This document shows positions 46,800 through 55,518 of a DNA stretch of 64,000 bases, piece by piece. The notes under the pieces are model-generated. The model was given only the letters and a program-made list of their open reading frames with translations, did not search any database and was not told the origin of the DNA. Every line of letters starts with the position of its first letter. Positions within the stretch are counted from its first letter, which is position 1. A program made the position numbers and the translations under genes. This DNA comes from Gordonia soli NBRC 108243 (lineage in GTDB: Bacteria; Actinomycetota; Actinomycetes; Mycobacteriales; Mycobacteriaceae), in contig NZ_BANX01000007.1 of NCBI RefSeq assembly GCF_000334455.1, positions 1 to 64,000 on the forward strand, written 5' to 3'.

Positions 46800-47765
46800 A
46801 TGACGCTATCTGAACTGCCGCCCTCCGAGGCGGACCGCGCGCTGCATCCCGACATCCTCAGTCGACTGACCCTCGCAACGGTCGGCCCACCCATGGACCG
46901 CGACGCCGACCGGCTGGCCGCCGCGGTCGGCGGCAAGGTGGTGGTGATCACCGGTGCATCCTTCGGACAAGGCGAGGCGACTGCGCGCCTGCTGGCATCG
47001 GCCGGGGCAACGGTCGTCCTCGCCGCCCGGACCCGCGAACGCCTCGACGAGATCGTGGACGAGATCCGCACCGCCGGCGGCACCGCCCACTCGTATCGTC
47101 TCGATCTCGGGGACATGGCAGCGGTCGACTTCTTCGCCGACCGCGTGCTGACCGATCACGGTCGCGTCGACATTCTCATCCACAACGCCGGGAAGTCGTT
47201 GCGTCGGAGCGTCTATCGCAGTGCCGAGCGGATGCGCGACATGGAGGCGATGGTCGGTGTCAACTTCCTCGGCCCGATGCGGCTGACCTTGGCGCTGCTG
47301 CCGGCCATGCGGGCCGCAGGCGGAGGACACATCATCAATGTGGCCACCGCCGGGCTCTGGATGTCGCCGGCAGCTCCCCGGTGGGGGTTCTACCTCGGCT
47401 GCAAGGCGGGCTTCGACACCTGGATCCGGTCGGTCGGCATGGAGACGAGTGCCGACGGGATCGACGTCACCAGTGTCTACGCCGGTCACATCAAGAGTCG
47501 GATGGTCGCGACGAAGTGGGTCACGCGGGTCCCCGGCCACACGCCGGCCGAGGCCGCACACGTGCTGGCACACGCCATCACCCATCGACCTCGTGCGCTG
47601 GCGCCACGCGGGATGGCCGCCGTCCGCCTGCTGGGGATCGCCTTCGAGGCGCCGCTCACCATCGCCCTCACCCTGCTGGATCGCCGCGGCGTCGAGACAC
47701 CCGCGTCGAACACCGCCTTCCTCCGCGCGATGGCCGCTACTTCTGCGGCGCCGGGGGATCGATGA
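46800..47765 (+). CDS. SDR-family NAD(P)-dependent oxidoreductase
   Basis: A 321-residue short-chain dehydrogenase with cofactor motif TGASFGQGEA (about 51-60), NAG at about 126 (LIHNAGKS), and the catalytic pair in FYLGCKAGFDTW (Tyr-x3-Lys). The C-terminal 60 residues extend past the usual core with a hydrophobic stretch, which may attach it to membranes. Its stop overlaps the next start (ATGA), so it is co-translated with the AMP ligase; reduction of an acyl or sterol-type intermediate would fit. Confidence 0.87.
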   Translation: MTLSELPPSEADRALHPDILSRLTLATVGPPMDRDADRLAAAVGGKVVVITGASFGQGEATARLLASAGATVVLAARTRERLDEIVDEIRTAGGTAHSYRLDLGDMAAVDFFADRVLTDHGRVDILIHNAGKSLRRSVYRSAERMRDMEAMVGVNFLGPMRLTLALLPAMRAAGGGHIINVATAGLWMSPAAPRWGFYLGCKAGFDTWIRSVGMETSADGIDVTSVYAGHIKSRMVATKWVTRVPGHTPAEAAHVLAHAITHRPRALAPRGMAAVRLLGIAFEAPLTIALTLLDRRGVETPASNTAFLRAMAATSAAPGDR

Positions 47766-49372
47766 GCGTGCAGAAGAGATCTGCCCGTTCGGCACGGTGG
47801 CAGTGGTGGGATGCTGCGCGCGCAGTCGCCGGCTCCGGCGTACTGGCGCCGCCGAGCCCGGCGACCGCGGTCCGGATGGCGCGCGGCGTCTGGTATCACG
47901 GACCGACGCTGACAACTCTCTTCGCCGTTGCCGCAGCACGACATCCGGACAAGGTGGCCGTCGTCGACGACGACGGCGCCATCACCTACGCCGAGCTGTA
48001 CCGACAGATCACCGCGCTGGCCGATCACCTGCTCACCGACTCGGGCACTGGGCCCCGGTCGATCGCCGTCCTGTGCCGCAACCATCGTGGCTTCGTCGTC
48101 GGCGCTGCCGCTGCGGCCGCGGTCGGCGCCGAGGTCGTCGCCATCAACACCGAGATGCCGGAGACGCAACTCCTCGCGGTGCTCGACCGGCATCGACCCG
48201 ATGTCCTCGTGCACGACGACGAGTACTCCGAGGCCATCCGGTCGAGTGACGCGGTCGGCACCGCGATCTGCCTCGACCGCGAGACCGTCGGGAAGGGGCA
48301 GGTGGCGCGGCCCCGCCGGAACTGGACCTCCGGCCGTGTGACGCTGTTGACTTCCGGCACAACCGGTCTCGCCAAGGGGGTCCCACGCACGATCAGCCCC
48401 TGGGGGATCGTGCAGCTCGCCGCGACCGGATGTGCACGGATCGGGTTACGACGCGACGACGTGGCACTGATCGGCCCTCCCTTCTTCCACGGCTTCGGGC
48501 TGGTCGCCGCTCTCGGGGCCGTCGCCGTCGGTGCCACCATGGTGTGCCACCGCAGGTTCGATGCACGCCGGATGGCCGAGGACATCCGCCGCCATGACAT
48601 CACGGTGCTCTACCTGGTACCGGTGATGGTGCAGCGCCTGCTCGCCCAATCCGACATCGACGAGCTGGTGCGCGCCCATCGCCTGCGGATCGCGGTCACC
48701 GGGGCGGCACCGATAACGAGCGCGACCGTCATCGGATTCCACCGGACGTTCGGACCGATCCTGGTCAACGGATACGGATCGACCGAGGCGGGTCTCGTCT
48801 CCATCGCCACCCCCGACGACCTCGTCGACGAACCGTCGACCGTCGGTACCCCGGCGCTGGGCGTGTCGATCCGGATCACAGATGACACCGGACATCGACT
48901 GCCGGACGGGCAGACCGGCAAGATCCTGGTCCGCGGACCGCTGGACTACTCCGGTTACACACCCGACGCGAATGCCCCGGCTCGACGGAAGATGGTGGTG
49001 GACCGGCACGTCGACACCGGCGACGTCGGGCACGTCGACCATCGGGGGCGGCTGTTCATCTCCGGCCGATCAGACGACATGATCGTGTCGGGCGGTGAGA
49101 ACGTCTTCCCCGCCGAGATCGAGGACGTGTTGTCGACCCACCCGGCCGTCGCCGACACCGTCGTGGTCGGCGTGGAGGACGCCGAATACGGGCAGGTGTT
49201 GAACGCCTTCGTGGTCATCACCGACGGCTCCGCGCTCGACGCCGATGAGCTGAAACGTCATGTGCTGGCCAGCCTCGAGCGGTACAAGGTACCCAAGCGC
49301 TTCGTGTCGATCGACGCGATCCCACGCAATCCGAGTGGGAAGGTGATGCGCGGCCGACTGCCCATCGGGTGA
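47762..49372 (+). CDS. Acyl-CoA synthetase / AMP-dependent ligase
   Basis: A 536-residue ANL-superfamily ligase activating a carboxylic acid as the adenylate and then usually the CoA thioester. Motifs: LLTSGTTGLAKGVPR (phosphate loop, about 197-211), YGSTEAGLVS, TGDVGHVDHRGRLFISGR and the C-terminal NPSGKVMR with the catalytic lysine. The ATG at 47762 overlaps the SDR stop. Together with the SDR and the following secreted lipase it suggests use of lipid-derived acids. Confidence 0.9.
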   Translation: MSVQKRSARSARWQWWDAARAVAGSGVLAPPSPATAVRMARGVWYHGPTLTTLFAVAAARHPDKVAVVDDDGAITYAELYRQITALADHLLTDSGTGPRSIAVLCRNHRGFVVGAAAAAAVGAEVVAINTEMPETQLLAVLDRHRPDVLVHDDEYSEAIRSSDAVGTAICLDRETVGKGQVARPRRNWTSGRVTLLTSGTTGLAKGVPRTISPWGIVQLAATGCARIGLRRDDVALIGPPFFHGFGLVAALGAVAVGATMVCHRRFDARRMAEDIRRHDITVLYLVPVMVQRLLAQSDIDELVRAHRLRIAVTGAAPITSATVIGFHRTFGPILVNGYGSTEAGLVSIATPDDLVDEPSTVGTPALGVSIRITDDTGHRLPDGQTGKILVRGPLDYSGYTPDANAPARRKMVVDRHVDTGDVGHVDHRGRLFISGRSDDMIVSGGENVFPAEIEDVLSTHPAVADTVVVGVEDAEYGQVLNAFVVITDGSALDADELKRHVLASLERYKVPKRFVSIDAIPRNPSGKVMRGRLPIG

Positions 49373-49403
49373 GCCGGCCGCGACCGAGGAGAGGTCCCAG
49401 ACG

Positions 49404-50765
49404 ATGCACCACAACGTCATCCGCGCTGATCGACGACCGTGGCGGCACCGCGCCACGCTCATCCTCGTGGCCGCTCTGGTCGCGGGTGCGGGCGTGATCG
49501 GGTCTGCATCGCCGACCTCGGCAGCACCGGGTCGTCTCGGTTCCTACGGCTTCTACCAACCGCCGCAACCGTTGCCGAGCGCGAAGCCGGGCACGATCCT
49601 GCGTCGACAGGTCCACCCGGTCACGTTGAGCGTGCCCTCACAGGGCGGGCCCATCCCGGCAGTCGCGACGCGGATCATGTACCTCAGCAACGACACCCAC
49701 GGTCGACCGGCGGCGGTCACCGGAACCTACCTCCGTTCGTCGCTTCCGTGGAACGGACCCGGTCCCCGACCGCTCGTCTCGGTGGCGCCGGGCACCCAGG
49801 GCCAGGGTGACCAGTGCGCCGCGTCGAAGACGATCGGCAACCTGCCGCAGTACCGTTTCCCGCTGGACCTCTGGTTCAACTACGAGATCCTCACGACCTA
49901 CACACTCCTGGCCCGCGGGATGAACGTGGTGATGACCGACTATCACGGGCTCGGGACCCCAGCGATGCACGACTACGTGAACCGTCTCGCCGAGGGCCAC
50001 GCGGTGCTCGACTCGATCCGCGCGGCCGAGCAGCTCACCGGGCGTCGCGCGCCGGCGGTCGTGTTCGGCTACTCCCAGGGCGGCGGTGCCGCCGCCTCGG
50101 CGGCTGAGCTGCAGTCGACGTACGCTCCCGAACTCGACCTCCGCGGAACCTATTCCGGCGCAGCACCGGCCGACCTCCGCGAGGTACTCCGCGGGCCGGT
50201 CATCAACGGCATCGTCCCCGGTGCCGTGGGGGGTGCCGGGCCGGCGCTGCTCGGCTACGCGCTCAACGGGATCCGCGCCGACTATCCCGAGACCCGCCCG
50301 GCCATCGACGCCGCCCTCAGCCCGTACGGCAAGCAGATGCTCGCCGAGTCGGCACAGACCTGTATCGGCGAAGCCGCGTTGCGCTTCATGTTCCGACCGC
50401 CGAACGTCTTCACCCTCGGGGGTGTGCAGCCGGATCAGATCATCAAGCGGTCACCGGCCCTGCGACGGGCGGTGGACCTCCAACGCATCGGGACGCTGAA
50501 GCCCTCTGCGCCGGTGTTGGTCGCCGGCGGTACGCAGGACGACGTGATCCCGTATCACCAGGTCCGCCGGATGGCCGGCGACTGGTGTGCACAGGGGGCG
50601 ACGGTCACGCTGGACACGACGACGTGGCTGCCACCGGTCTTCCCCGGCCTCGCAGTCGGACACGGGCTCGAGTTCCTGCCCGCTCTCGTCTCCGCGCAGA
50701 GCTGGATCACCGACCGCCTGGCGGGTCGCCCCGCACCGAACTCTTGTCGCGGCGGACTCAGCTGA
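49404..50765 (+). CDS. Secreted lipase, LIP family
   Basis: A 453-residue secreted alpha/beta hydrolase. Residues 1-40 form a Sec signal peptide (basic start, hydrophobic core LILVAALVAGAGVIG, cleavage near SAA-PG). The nucleophile is Ser224 in GYSQGG; PGTQGQGDQCA (129-139) and the cysteine-containing lid regions match LIP-type triacylglycerol lipases. It starts 32 bases after the ligase, behind GAGGAGAGG, so it is probably the last gene of the TetR-controlled operon. It would liberate fatty acids outside the cell. Confidence 0.88.
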   Translation: MHHNVIRADRRPWRHRATLILVAALVAGAGVIGSASPTSAAPGRLGSYGFYQPPQPLPSAKPGTILRRQVHPVTLSVPSQGGPIPAVATRIMYLSNDTHGRPAAVTGTYLRSSLPWNGPGPRPLVSVAPGTQGQGDQCAASKTIGNLPQYRFPLDLWFNYEILTTYTLLARGMNVVMTDYHGLGTPAMHDYVNRLAEGHAVLDSIRAAEQLTGRRAPAVVFGYSQGGGAAASAAELQSTYAPELDLRGTYSGAAPADLREVLRGPVINGIVPGAVGGAGPALLGYALNGIRADYPETRPAIDAALSPYGKQMLAESAQTCIGEAALRFMFRPPNVFTLGGVQPDQIIKRSPALRRAVDLQRIGTLKPSAPVLVAGGTQDDVIPYHQVRRMAGDWCAQGATVTLDTTTWLPPVFPGLAVGHGLEFLPALVSAQSWITDRLAGRPAPNSCRGGLS

Positions 50766-51999
50766 CCGGTCGTGGGATCAGCGGGCGGAAGGTACGGACC
50801 AGGTCGGCGGTCCACGATTCGGGGATCTCCCACGGGATGAAATGACCGCCGTCCGAGTGCGCCGTGATCGCGACGTGGTTGTACCACTGAGCGCGGTCGC
50901 CGGCGAGAAACGATGCGATGCGCGCATCGGTGCCGTGGACGCCGGGTGGGTTCTCGTACTCGACGAAGGTGATGCCGGTCGGCGCCTCGACCACCGGCAT
51001 CCGATCGTGCGACGGCGTCCAGGGATACCGGTTGTTGTTGGCATAGGTGCGGATCGAACTCGCGATGGAGTTGCCGGTCCAATAGATCGTGGCGTGGGTG
51101 AGCAATTCGTCCCGGGTGAAGACGGAGAAGAGGTCGCCGCGGTTGTCCGACCACTTGATCCAGCGTTCGAGTATCCAGGCCAGCATGCCGACCGGTGAGT
51201 CCGCGAGGCCGTACGACAACGTCGCGGGGGCCATCACGTGCGCCGCGAGGTGTACCGCGAATCTGCTCTCGATCTCGATCAGACGCTGCCGTTGATCGTC
51301 GGGCAGATCCGGCGGGATGGGTTGTCCACCGGACAGATCCCACGCACGGTCACCGGTGAACATGCTGAGCTTGAGCGCGGATCCGATGTGGATGCCGTAC
51401 AGCTCGTCGGCATATTTGTGGCCGAGCTGTCCGGTGACCAGCGCTCCGACATCGCAGCCGGCAGCGGCATACCTGCTGTGTCCCAACGTGTCGGTCATCA
51501 GCTCGTGCCACACGTCGGCGATCTTCCAGAAGTTCATGTCCGGACGGGTCGGCGTCGAGTACCCGAATCCGGGCAGTGACGGGACGATGACCTCGAAGGC
51601 GTCCGCCGGATCACCTCCGAAGGCTCCGGGGTCGGCGAGCCGGTCGATCACCTTGGACCAGTGCCAGAAGGTCCACGGCCATCCGTGACTGAGGATCAAC
51701 GGTACGGGCCGCGGCCCGACACCCGGCTTGCGCATGAAGTGGACCCTGACCCCGGACACATCCGCGACGTGGTGCTCGTAGGCGTTCATGGCGCGTTCCG
51801 CGGCCCGCCAGTCGAATTCGTCCGCCCAGTACTTCGCCAGATCTTCCAACAGCGCTCGCGGTACGCCGTACCGACCGTCGTCGTTGCCCTCGTCCGGCGG
51901 CCATTCCGTCGACCGCAACCGTGATCGCAGATCATCCAGTACCGCATCGTCCACGGCGATCGGCGACGCGGTCACACGGTCCAGGTCGGAGCTGCTCAT
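50762..51999 (-). CDS. Epoxide hydrolase (EHN-type alpha/beta hydrolase)
   Basis: A 413-residue enzyme with the N-terminal EHN domain (about 10-115) and an alpha/beta hydrolase core. HGWPWTFWHW (105-114) gives the oxyanion hole, Asp183 in AAGCDVGA is the predicted nucleophile (the elbow reads GCDVG instead of the common GGDWG) and HSDGGHF near the end gives the histidine. It opens epoxides to diols, as in the juvenile-hormone/soluble epoxide hydrolase families. It overlaps the MarR gene by ATGA and its end meets the convergent lipase stop. Confidence 0.87.
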
Positions 52000-52466
52000 C
52001 TGCCGTGCCCCGTCTCGGCATCGCGGCGCGCGGCGATCCGGACGACGTGATCGAGGACGTCCGCGACCTCCAGCAGACGCGTGCGGTCGGCCGGCGGCAG
52101 CTCGGCCAGGAGTTCGGTCATCCGCTCCGCTCGCTCGGAGTGCCTACGGGAAACGACCTTCCGCCCCGCCGCGGTGAGTGACAGCAATGCGGCTCGACCG
52201 TCGGCGGGATCGGGCCGCCGTGCGAGCAGTCCGTCGCTCTCGAGTTTCGCGACCGCCGTGGTGAGCGCCGACTGTTTGATCTGCTCGGTACCGACCAGGT
52301 CGCTCAGTCGGCAGGGCCCACGTCGCGACAGGGTGTGCATCACCGACAATGCCGAGAAGCTCATCCGGTCCGACGACGCCAACCGGATGAACACCGTGTT
52401 GAAGTCCTCGATGGACAGGGTCAGCCGCTCGACCGTCGGTTCGGGAGGTACTCCAGGCGGGGTCAC
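51996..52466 (-). CDS. MarR family regulator of the epoxide hydrolase operon
   Basis: A 156-residue winged-helix regulator starting at GTG 52466, with RLSDLVGTEQIKQSALTTAVAKLESDGLL (about 54-82) and the wing RRPDPADGRAALLSLT. Its stop overlaps the epoxide hydrolase start. A perfect 17-base palindrome lies 11 bases upstream, indicating autorepression of the two-gene operon, probably relieved by an epoxide or aromatic substrate. Confidence 0.9.
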   Translation of the reverse strand: MTPPGVPPEPTVERLTLSIEDFNTVFIRLASSDRMSFSALSVMHTLSRRGPCRLSDLVGTEQIKQSALTTAVAKLESDGLLARRPDPADGRAALLSLTAAGRKVVSRRHSERAERMTELLAELPPADRTRLLEVADVLDHVVRIAARRDAETGHGR

Positions 52467-52476
52467 ACGGCCAACA

Positions 52477-52493
52477 ATATCGATAATCGATAT
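52477..52493. promoter_or_regulatory. Perfect palindrome ATATCGAT-A-ATCGATAT (MarR operator)
   Basis: Eight-base perfect arms around a single A, directly upstream of the MarR-epoxide hydrolase operon. Its size and position are typical for MarR autoregulation. It shares the ATCGAT element with the MarR region at 2691. Confidence 0.75.
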
Positions 52494-52529
52494 ATTTACA
52501 AGTCCTCGACCGACGATTCGACGCGCGCC

Positions 52530-53363
52530 TCAGATGTCGAGGGCCAGGTCGTCCAGATCGGCGAGTCCCTTTCCGCGCGCGAGCAGATCCTGGTAGGTGG
52601 CCAGGCGGACACGGTCGATGTCGGTGGTGCTCACACCACGCTTCCAGTAGCCGAAGACAGCGACGTCGTCCTTACCGAGTCCGACATTGGATCGGAAATG
52701 CGTCCGGATGGAGCGCATCTCGTCGCGCTCACCGGCAGCCCACACCACGTGTTGCGACGGCGCCGGCACGGCTACGGCCGCCGCGAGGAGACTGCCGACG
52801 TCCACCCCCACGCTCTCCACTGCGACGTCGACCGTCCGGGGCAGCTCGGCGACCGCCACGTCGTCCTCGCTGGCGACGTATGCCACCGCCCGCCGACCCG
52901 ACGGCCAGGCCCGGAGGATCTCGTACAGCGCCGGGAGGGCCGAGTCGTCGGCGAACAACACCGTCGCCGACTCTCCCTCGGGCGCGAGGAAGTGCGGTCG
53001 CGGACCGACCAGGCGGAGTTCGTCGCCCACCTGCACCGCCGCACTCCAGCGCATCATCGGGCCGGGCGCTCCGTGCTGGACGACGTCCACGGTGATCTGT
53101 GCGGTCGCGAGGTCGGCGTCGCGCACGGTGTAGACCCGTGAGACGTCGTCGAATTCAGGGCCGAGATTCAAGCGGACAGCGACATTCGGGCGCGCCCACG
53201 TGCCATCGGACGCCGCGGCGCCGATGTCGAGGACGACGCGCAGCAGGGCCGGGCTCGGCCTGAACAGTTCGACAACCCGCGCCGCCACGGTCTGCAACTC
53301 GCGCGAATGGTCGTCGCCGGCCAACGCCTTCTTGTTCCGGGACGTCGCGTCTGTCGATGTCAT
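52530..53363 (-). CDS. Siderophore-interacting protein (flavin ferric reductase)
   Basis: A 277-residue FAD-dependent reductase of the SIP family (ViuB/FscN/MxcB-like) that releases iron from ferric siderophores in the cytosol. Motifs: RVYTVRDAD (FAD-binding, near 77), a Gly-Pro loop LVGPRPHF, and the C-terminal signature FGYWKRG (near 239-245) that separates SIPs from other ferredoxin reductases. It is divergent from a TetR gene with a 29-base gap containing an iron-box-like repeat. Confidence 0.92.
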   Translation of the reverse strand: MTSTDATSRNKKALAGDDHSRELQTVAARVVELFRPSPALLRVVLDIGAAASDGTWARPNVAVRLNLGPEFDDVSRVYTVRDADLATAQITVDVVQHGAPGPMMRWSAAVQVGDELRLVGPRPHFLAPEGESATVLFADDSALPALYEILRAWPSGRRAVAYVASEDDVAVAELPRTVDVAVESVGVDVGSLLAAAVAVPAPSQHVVWAAGERDEMRSIRTHFRSNVGLGKDDVAVFGYWKRGVSTTDIDRVRLATYQDLLARGKGLADLDDLALDI

Positions 53364-53370
53364 GGGTTTA

Positions 53371-53386
53371 GTTTAGGGATACCCTA
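53371..53386. promoter_or_regulatory. IdeR/DtxR-like half box and palindrome TAGGG-ATA-CCCTA
   Basis: TTAGTTTAGGGATACCCTA, covering this gap, matches the left half of the iron box TTAGGTTAGSCTAACCTAA and contains the inverted repeat TAGGG/CCCTA (53374-53386). It could serve IdeR or the adjacent TetR. By eye the match to the iron box is about 13 of 19. Confidence 0.45.
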
Positions 53387-53392
53387 CAAAAT

Positions 53393-54073
53393 GTGGCAAC
53401 AGACGGAGACGTGACGACCGCGACAACGGAGCCGACCCTTCGCAGATCCGCACCGAGAGGTCGTGGCAGGCCGCGCCGGATCGATCCTGATCGAATCGTC
53501 GCTGCCGGGACGGAACTGACGCTGCCGGCGGTGACCTTTGCAGCTGTCGCCAAGTCACTCGACGTGACCCAGGCCGCGCTCTACAAGCATGTGAGCGGCG
53601 TCGACGAACTGCGGCAGATGATCGCCGAGGCCATCTTCGTCGGTTGGGACATCCCGGGATGCACCCCCGATGCGCCACCGCTCCCCGACTACCTGCTGGC
53701 GTTCGGTCGGTCGATTCGCGAACTGGCACATCGACATCCGGGCATCACCCCCTATCTGACGCGGCGCGACGACACCACACCGACGATGGTCGCGAAGATC
53801 GCGGGCCACCACGTCGAGGTCGCGAGTGCCTACGACCTGCCCCCGGACACCGCCGCGTGGCTGCTCTCGACCATCGCATTCCACTGCGTCGCGCTGGGCG
53901 ACACCATCTACGCCTCCTACGGCCAGTCGGTGCTGCCGCAGAGCGCACGTGACGCCGCCCCACCCGCGGACGACGTCGAATCCGAGTTCATCTGGGGCTT
54001 GAGGGCCCTGGTCCTCGGCGCGCTGCAGGTCTGCGGAGTCGATGCGGTCGTCGATGGGAGTTGGCGGCGTTGA
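53393..54073 (+). CDS. TetR family regulator
   Basis: A 226-residue regulator with an Arg-rich N-terminal arm (RRSAPRGRGRPRRID) and HTH VTFAAVAKSLDVTQAALYKHVSGVDEL (about 43-69). The ligand domain resembles TetR_C types without clear specificity. The start at GTG 53393 lies seven bases after the palindrome shared with the siderophore-interacting gene. It may control that gene or itself. Confidence 0.88.
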   Translation: MATDGDVTTATTEPTLRRSAPRGRGRPRRIDPDRIVAAGTELTLPAVTFAAVAKSLDVTQAALYKHVSGVDELRQMIAEAIFVGWDIPGCTPDAPPLPDYLLAFGRSIRELAHRHPGITPYLTRRDDTTPTMVAKIAGHHVEVASAYDLPPDTAAWLLSTIAFHCVALGDTIYASYGQSVLPQSARDAAPPADDVESEFIWGLRALVLGALQVCGVDAVVDGSWRR

Positions 54074-54105
54074 GATGGACGCGTTGAGATGACCGCGTTG
54101 AGATG
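54067..54105. repeat. 14-bp tandem repeat (GCGTTGAGATGNNC), three copies
   Basis: GCGTTGAGATG starts at 54067, 54081 and 54095, a 14-base period. The first copy contains the TetR stop codon. No gene lies between here and 54294; the rest of this 220-base gap shows no other structure. Confidence 0.75.
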
Positions 54106-54293
54106 AGGTCGCGTTCTCGATCAGTGGGAGCGGCAGAGCACGCGTCGCTCCCGATGGAATCATGACGATCGAAAGCTTTGTCCGGCGTCGGCGCCGCTGC
54201 GTAACGTCCTCTGCGGCCCGAGCCATTCGGTCGTGATCGATGCGCGCCCGGACGCAGACGCACGCACGGGCGGGACCTGCAAGGAGTGGTGAC

Positions 54294-55505
54294 GTGACCG
54301 ACGAATCCCGCGCATCCACGCGATCGGCGGTCGCCGTGCTGGGTGCCGACGAGGCCGTCGCCGCCGCGGCCGAACTGGGCGCGGAGTTCGCCCGAGGAGC
54401 CGGCAAACGTGATCGCGAGAAGATCCTGCCGCACGACGAGATCAGACAGCTCGGCGCGAGCGGCCTGCTGGCCATCACGGTGCCGGCCGAGCACGGTGGC
54501 GCCGACCTGCCGGCGAGTGTGGTCGCCGAGATCATCCGGCTGATCTCGAAGGGTGACCCCAACATCGGCCAGATCCCGCACAGCCACTTCGCCTTCGTCA
54601 ACCAGCTCCGACTGCAAGGCACCTTCGAGCAGCAGGCGCGGATCTTCGCCGAGCTGCTCGCCGGCAAGAGCATCGGCAACGCCCAATCCGAACGCGGCAC
54701 CAAGCACGTCCGTGAATACACGACCACGCTCGTCCGCGACGGCGATGCGTGGCGACTCAACGGCACCAAGTACTACTGCACCGGCGCGATCTTCGCGGAC
54801 TGGATACCGACCCTCGCCCACCTCGGCGAGGACGGGCCGCTGCATGTGGCCTGGGTGCACAAGGACTCCGAGGGGCTCGAGATCGCCGACGATTGGGACG
54901 CCGTCGGGCAACGCACCACGTCGAGCGGAACCGTGACCCTCACCGACGTCCGAGTACCGGACGACCTGATCACCGACTACGCCGTCGAGTTCGACGGCCC
55001 CACCACGTACGGCTCGTTCGCTCAGCTGCTCCACTCGGCCATCGATGCGGGGATCGCGCGAGCCGCGCTCGACGACGCCGTCGAGTTCGTCACCACCAAG
55101 AGCAGGCCCTACCCCGACGCCGGGGTCGAGCGGGCGGCCGAGGACCCGCTGATCGTGCACGCGTTCGGCGAGATGGAACTCGCCGTCCGGGGCGCAGAGG
55201 CGTTGCTCGCCGAGGCCGGACGAGCTGTCGATCGCGCGAACGCCGACCTCACCGACGAGACCACCGGCGCCGCAACGCTCGCGGTGGCCGCCGCGCGCGC
55301 CTCGACGACCGCGGTGTCGGTCGACGTCGCCAGCCGGCTCTTCGAGGTGTCGGGTACGCGTTCGGCGGCGGGCTCGCAGTCGCTGGACCGGCACTGGCGC
55401 AACGCCCGGACGCACACGCTGCACGATCCGGCGGCCTGGAAGTTGCAGCACCTCGGCCGGTGGCGCGTCGACGGCGTGTTCCCACCGCGCCACGGGCAGC
55501 TGTAG
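54294..55505 (+). CDS. SfnB/DszC-type flavin-dependent monooxygenase (acyl-CoA dehydrogenase fold)
   Basis: A 403-residue protein with the acyl-CoA dehydrogenase fold: PAEHGGADLPASVVAEIIR, GDPNIGQIPHSHFAFVN, GTKYYCTGAIFADW, and a C-terminal NARTHTLHDPAAWK. The set is typical of sulfur-acquisition oxidoreductases (SfnB) and DszC, which use FMNH2 and oxygen on organosulfur compounds. GTG 54294 lies seven bases after AAGGAG. It is followed after 13 bases by an alkanesulfonate monooxygenase and then an FMN reductase, which fits a sulfone/sulfonate desulfurisation operon. Confidence 0.87.
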   Translation: MTDESRASTRSAVAVLGADEAVAAAAELGAEFARGAGKRDREKILPHDEIRQLGASGLLAITVPAEHGGADLPASVVAEIIRLISKGDPNIGQIPHSHFAFVNQLRLQGTFEQQARIFAELLAGKSIGNAQSERGTKHVREYTTTLVRDGDAWRLNGTKYYCTGAIFADWIPTLAHLGEDGPLHVAWVHKDSEGLEIADDWDAVGQRTTSSGTVTLTDVRVPDDLITDYAVEFDGPTTYGSFAQLLHSAIDAGIARAALDDAVEFVTTKSRPYPDAGVERAAEDPLIVHAFGEMELAVRGAEALLAEAGRAVDRANADLTDETTGAATLAVAAARASTTAVSVDVASRLFEVSGTRSAAGSQSLDRHWRNARTHTLHDPAAWKLQHLGRWRVDGVFPPRHGQL

Positions 55506-55518
55506 AGAGGCATCCGAG

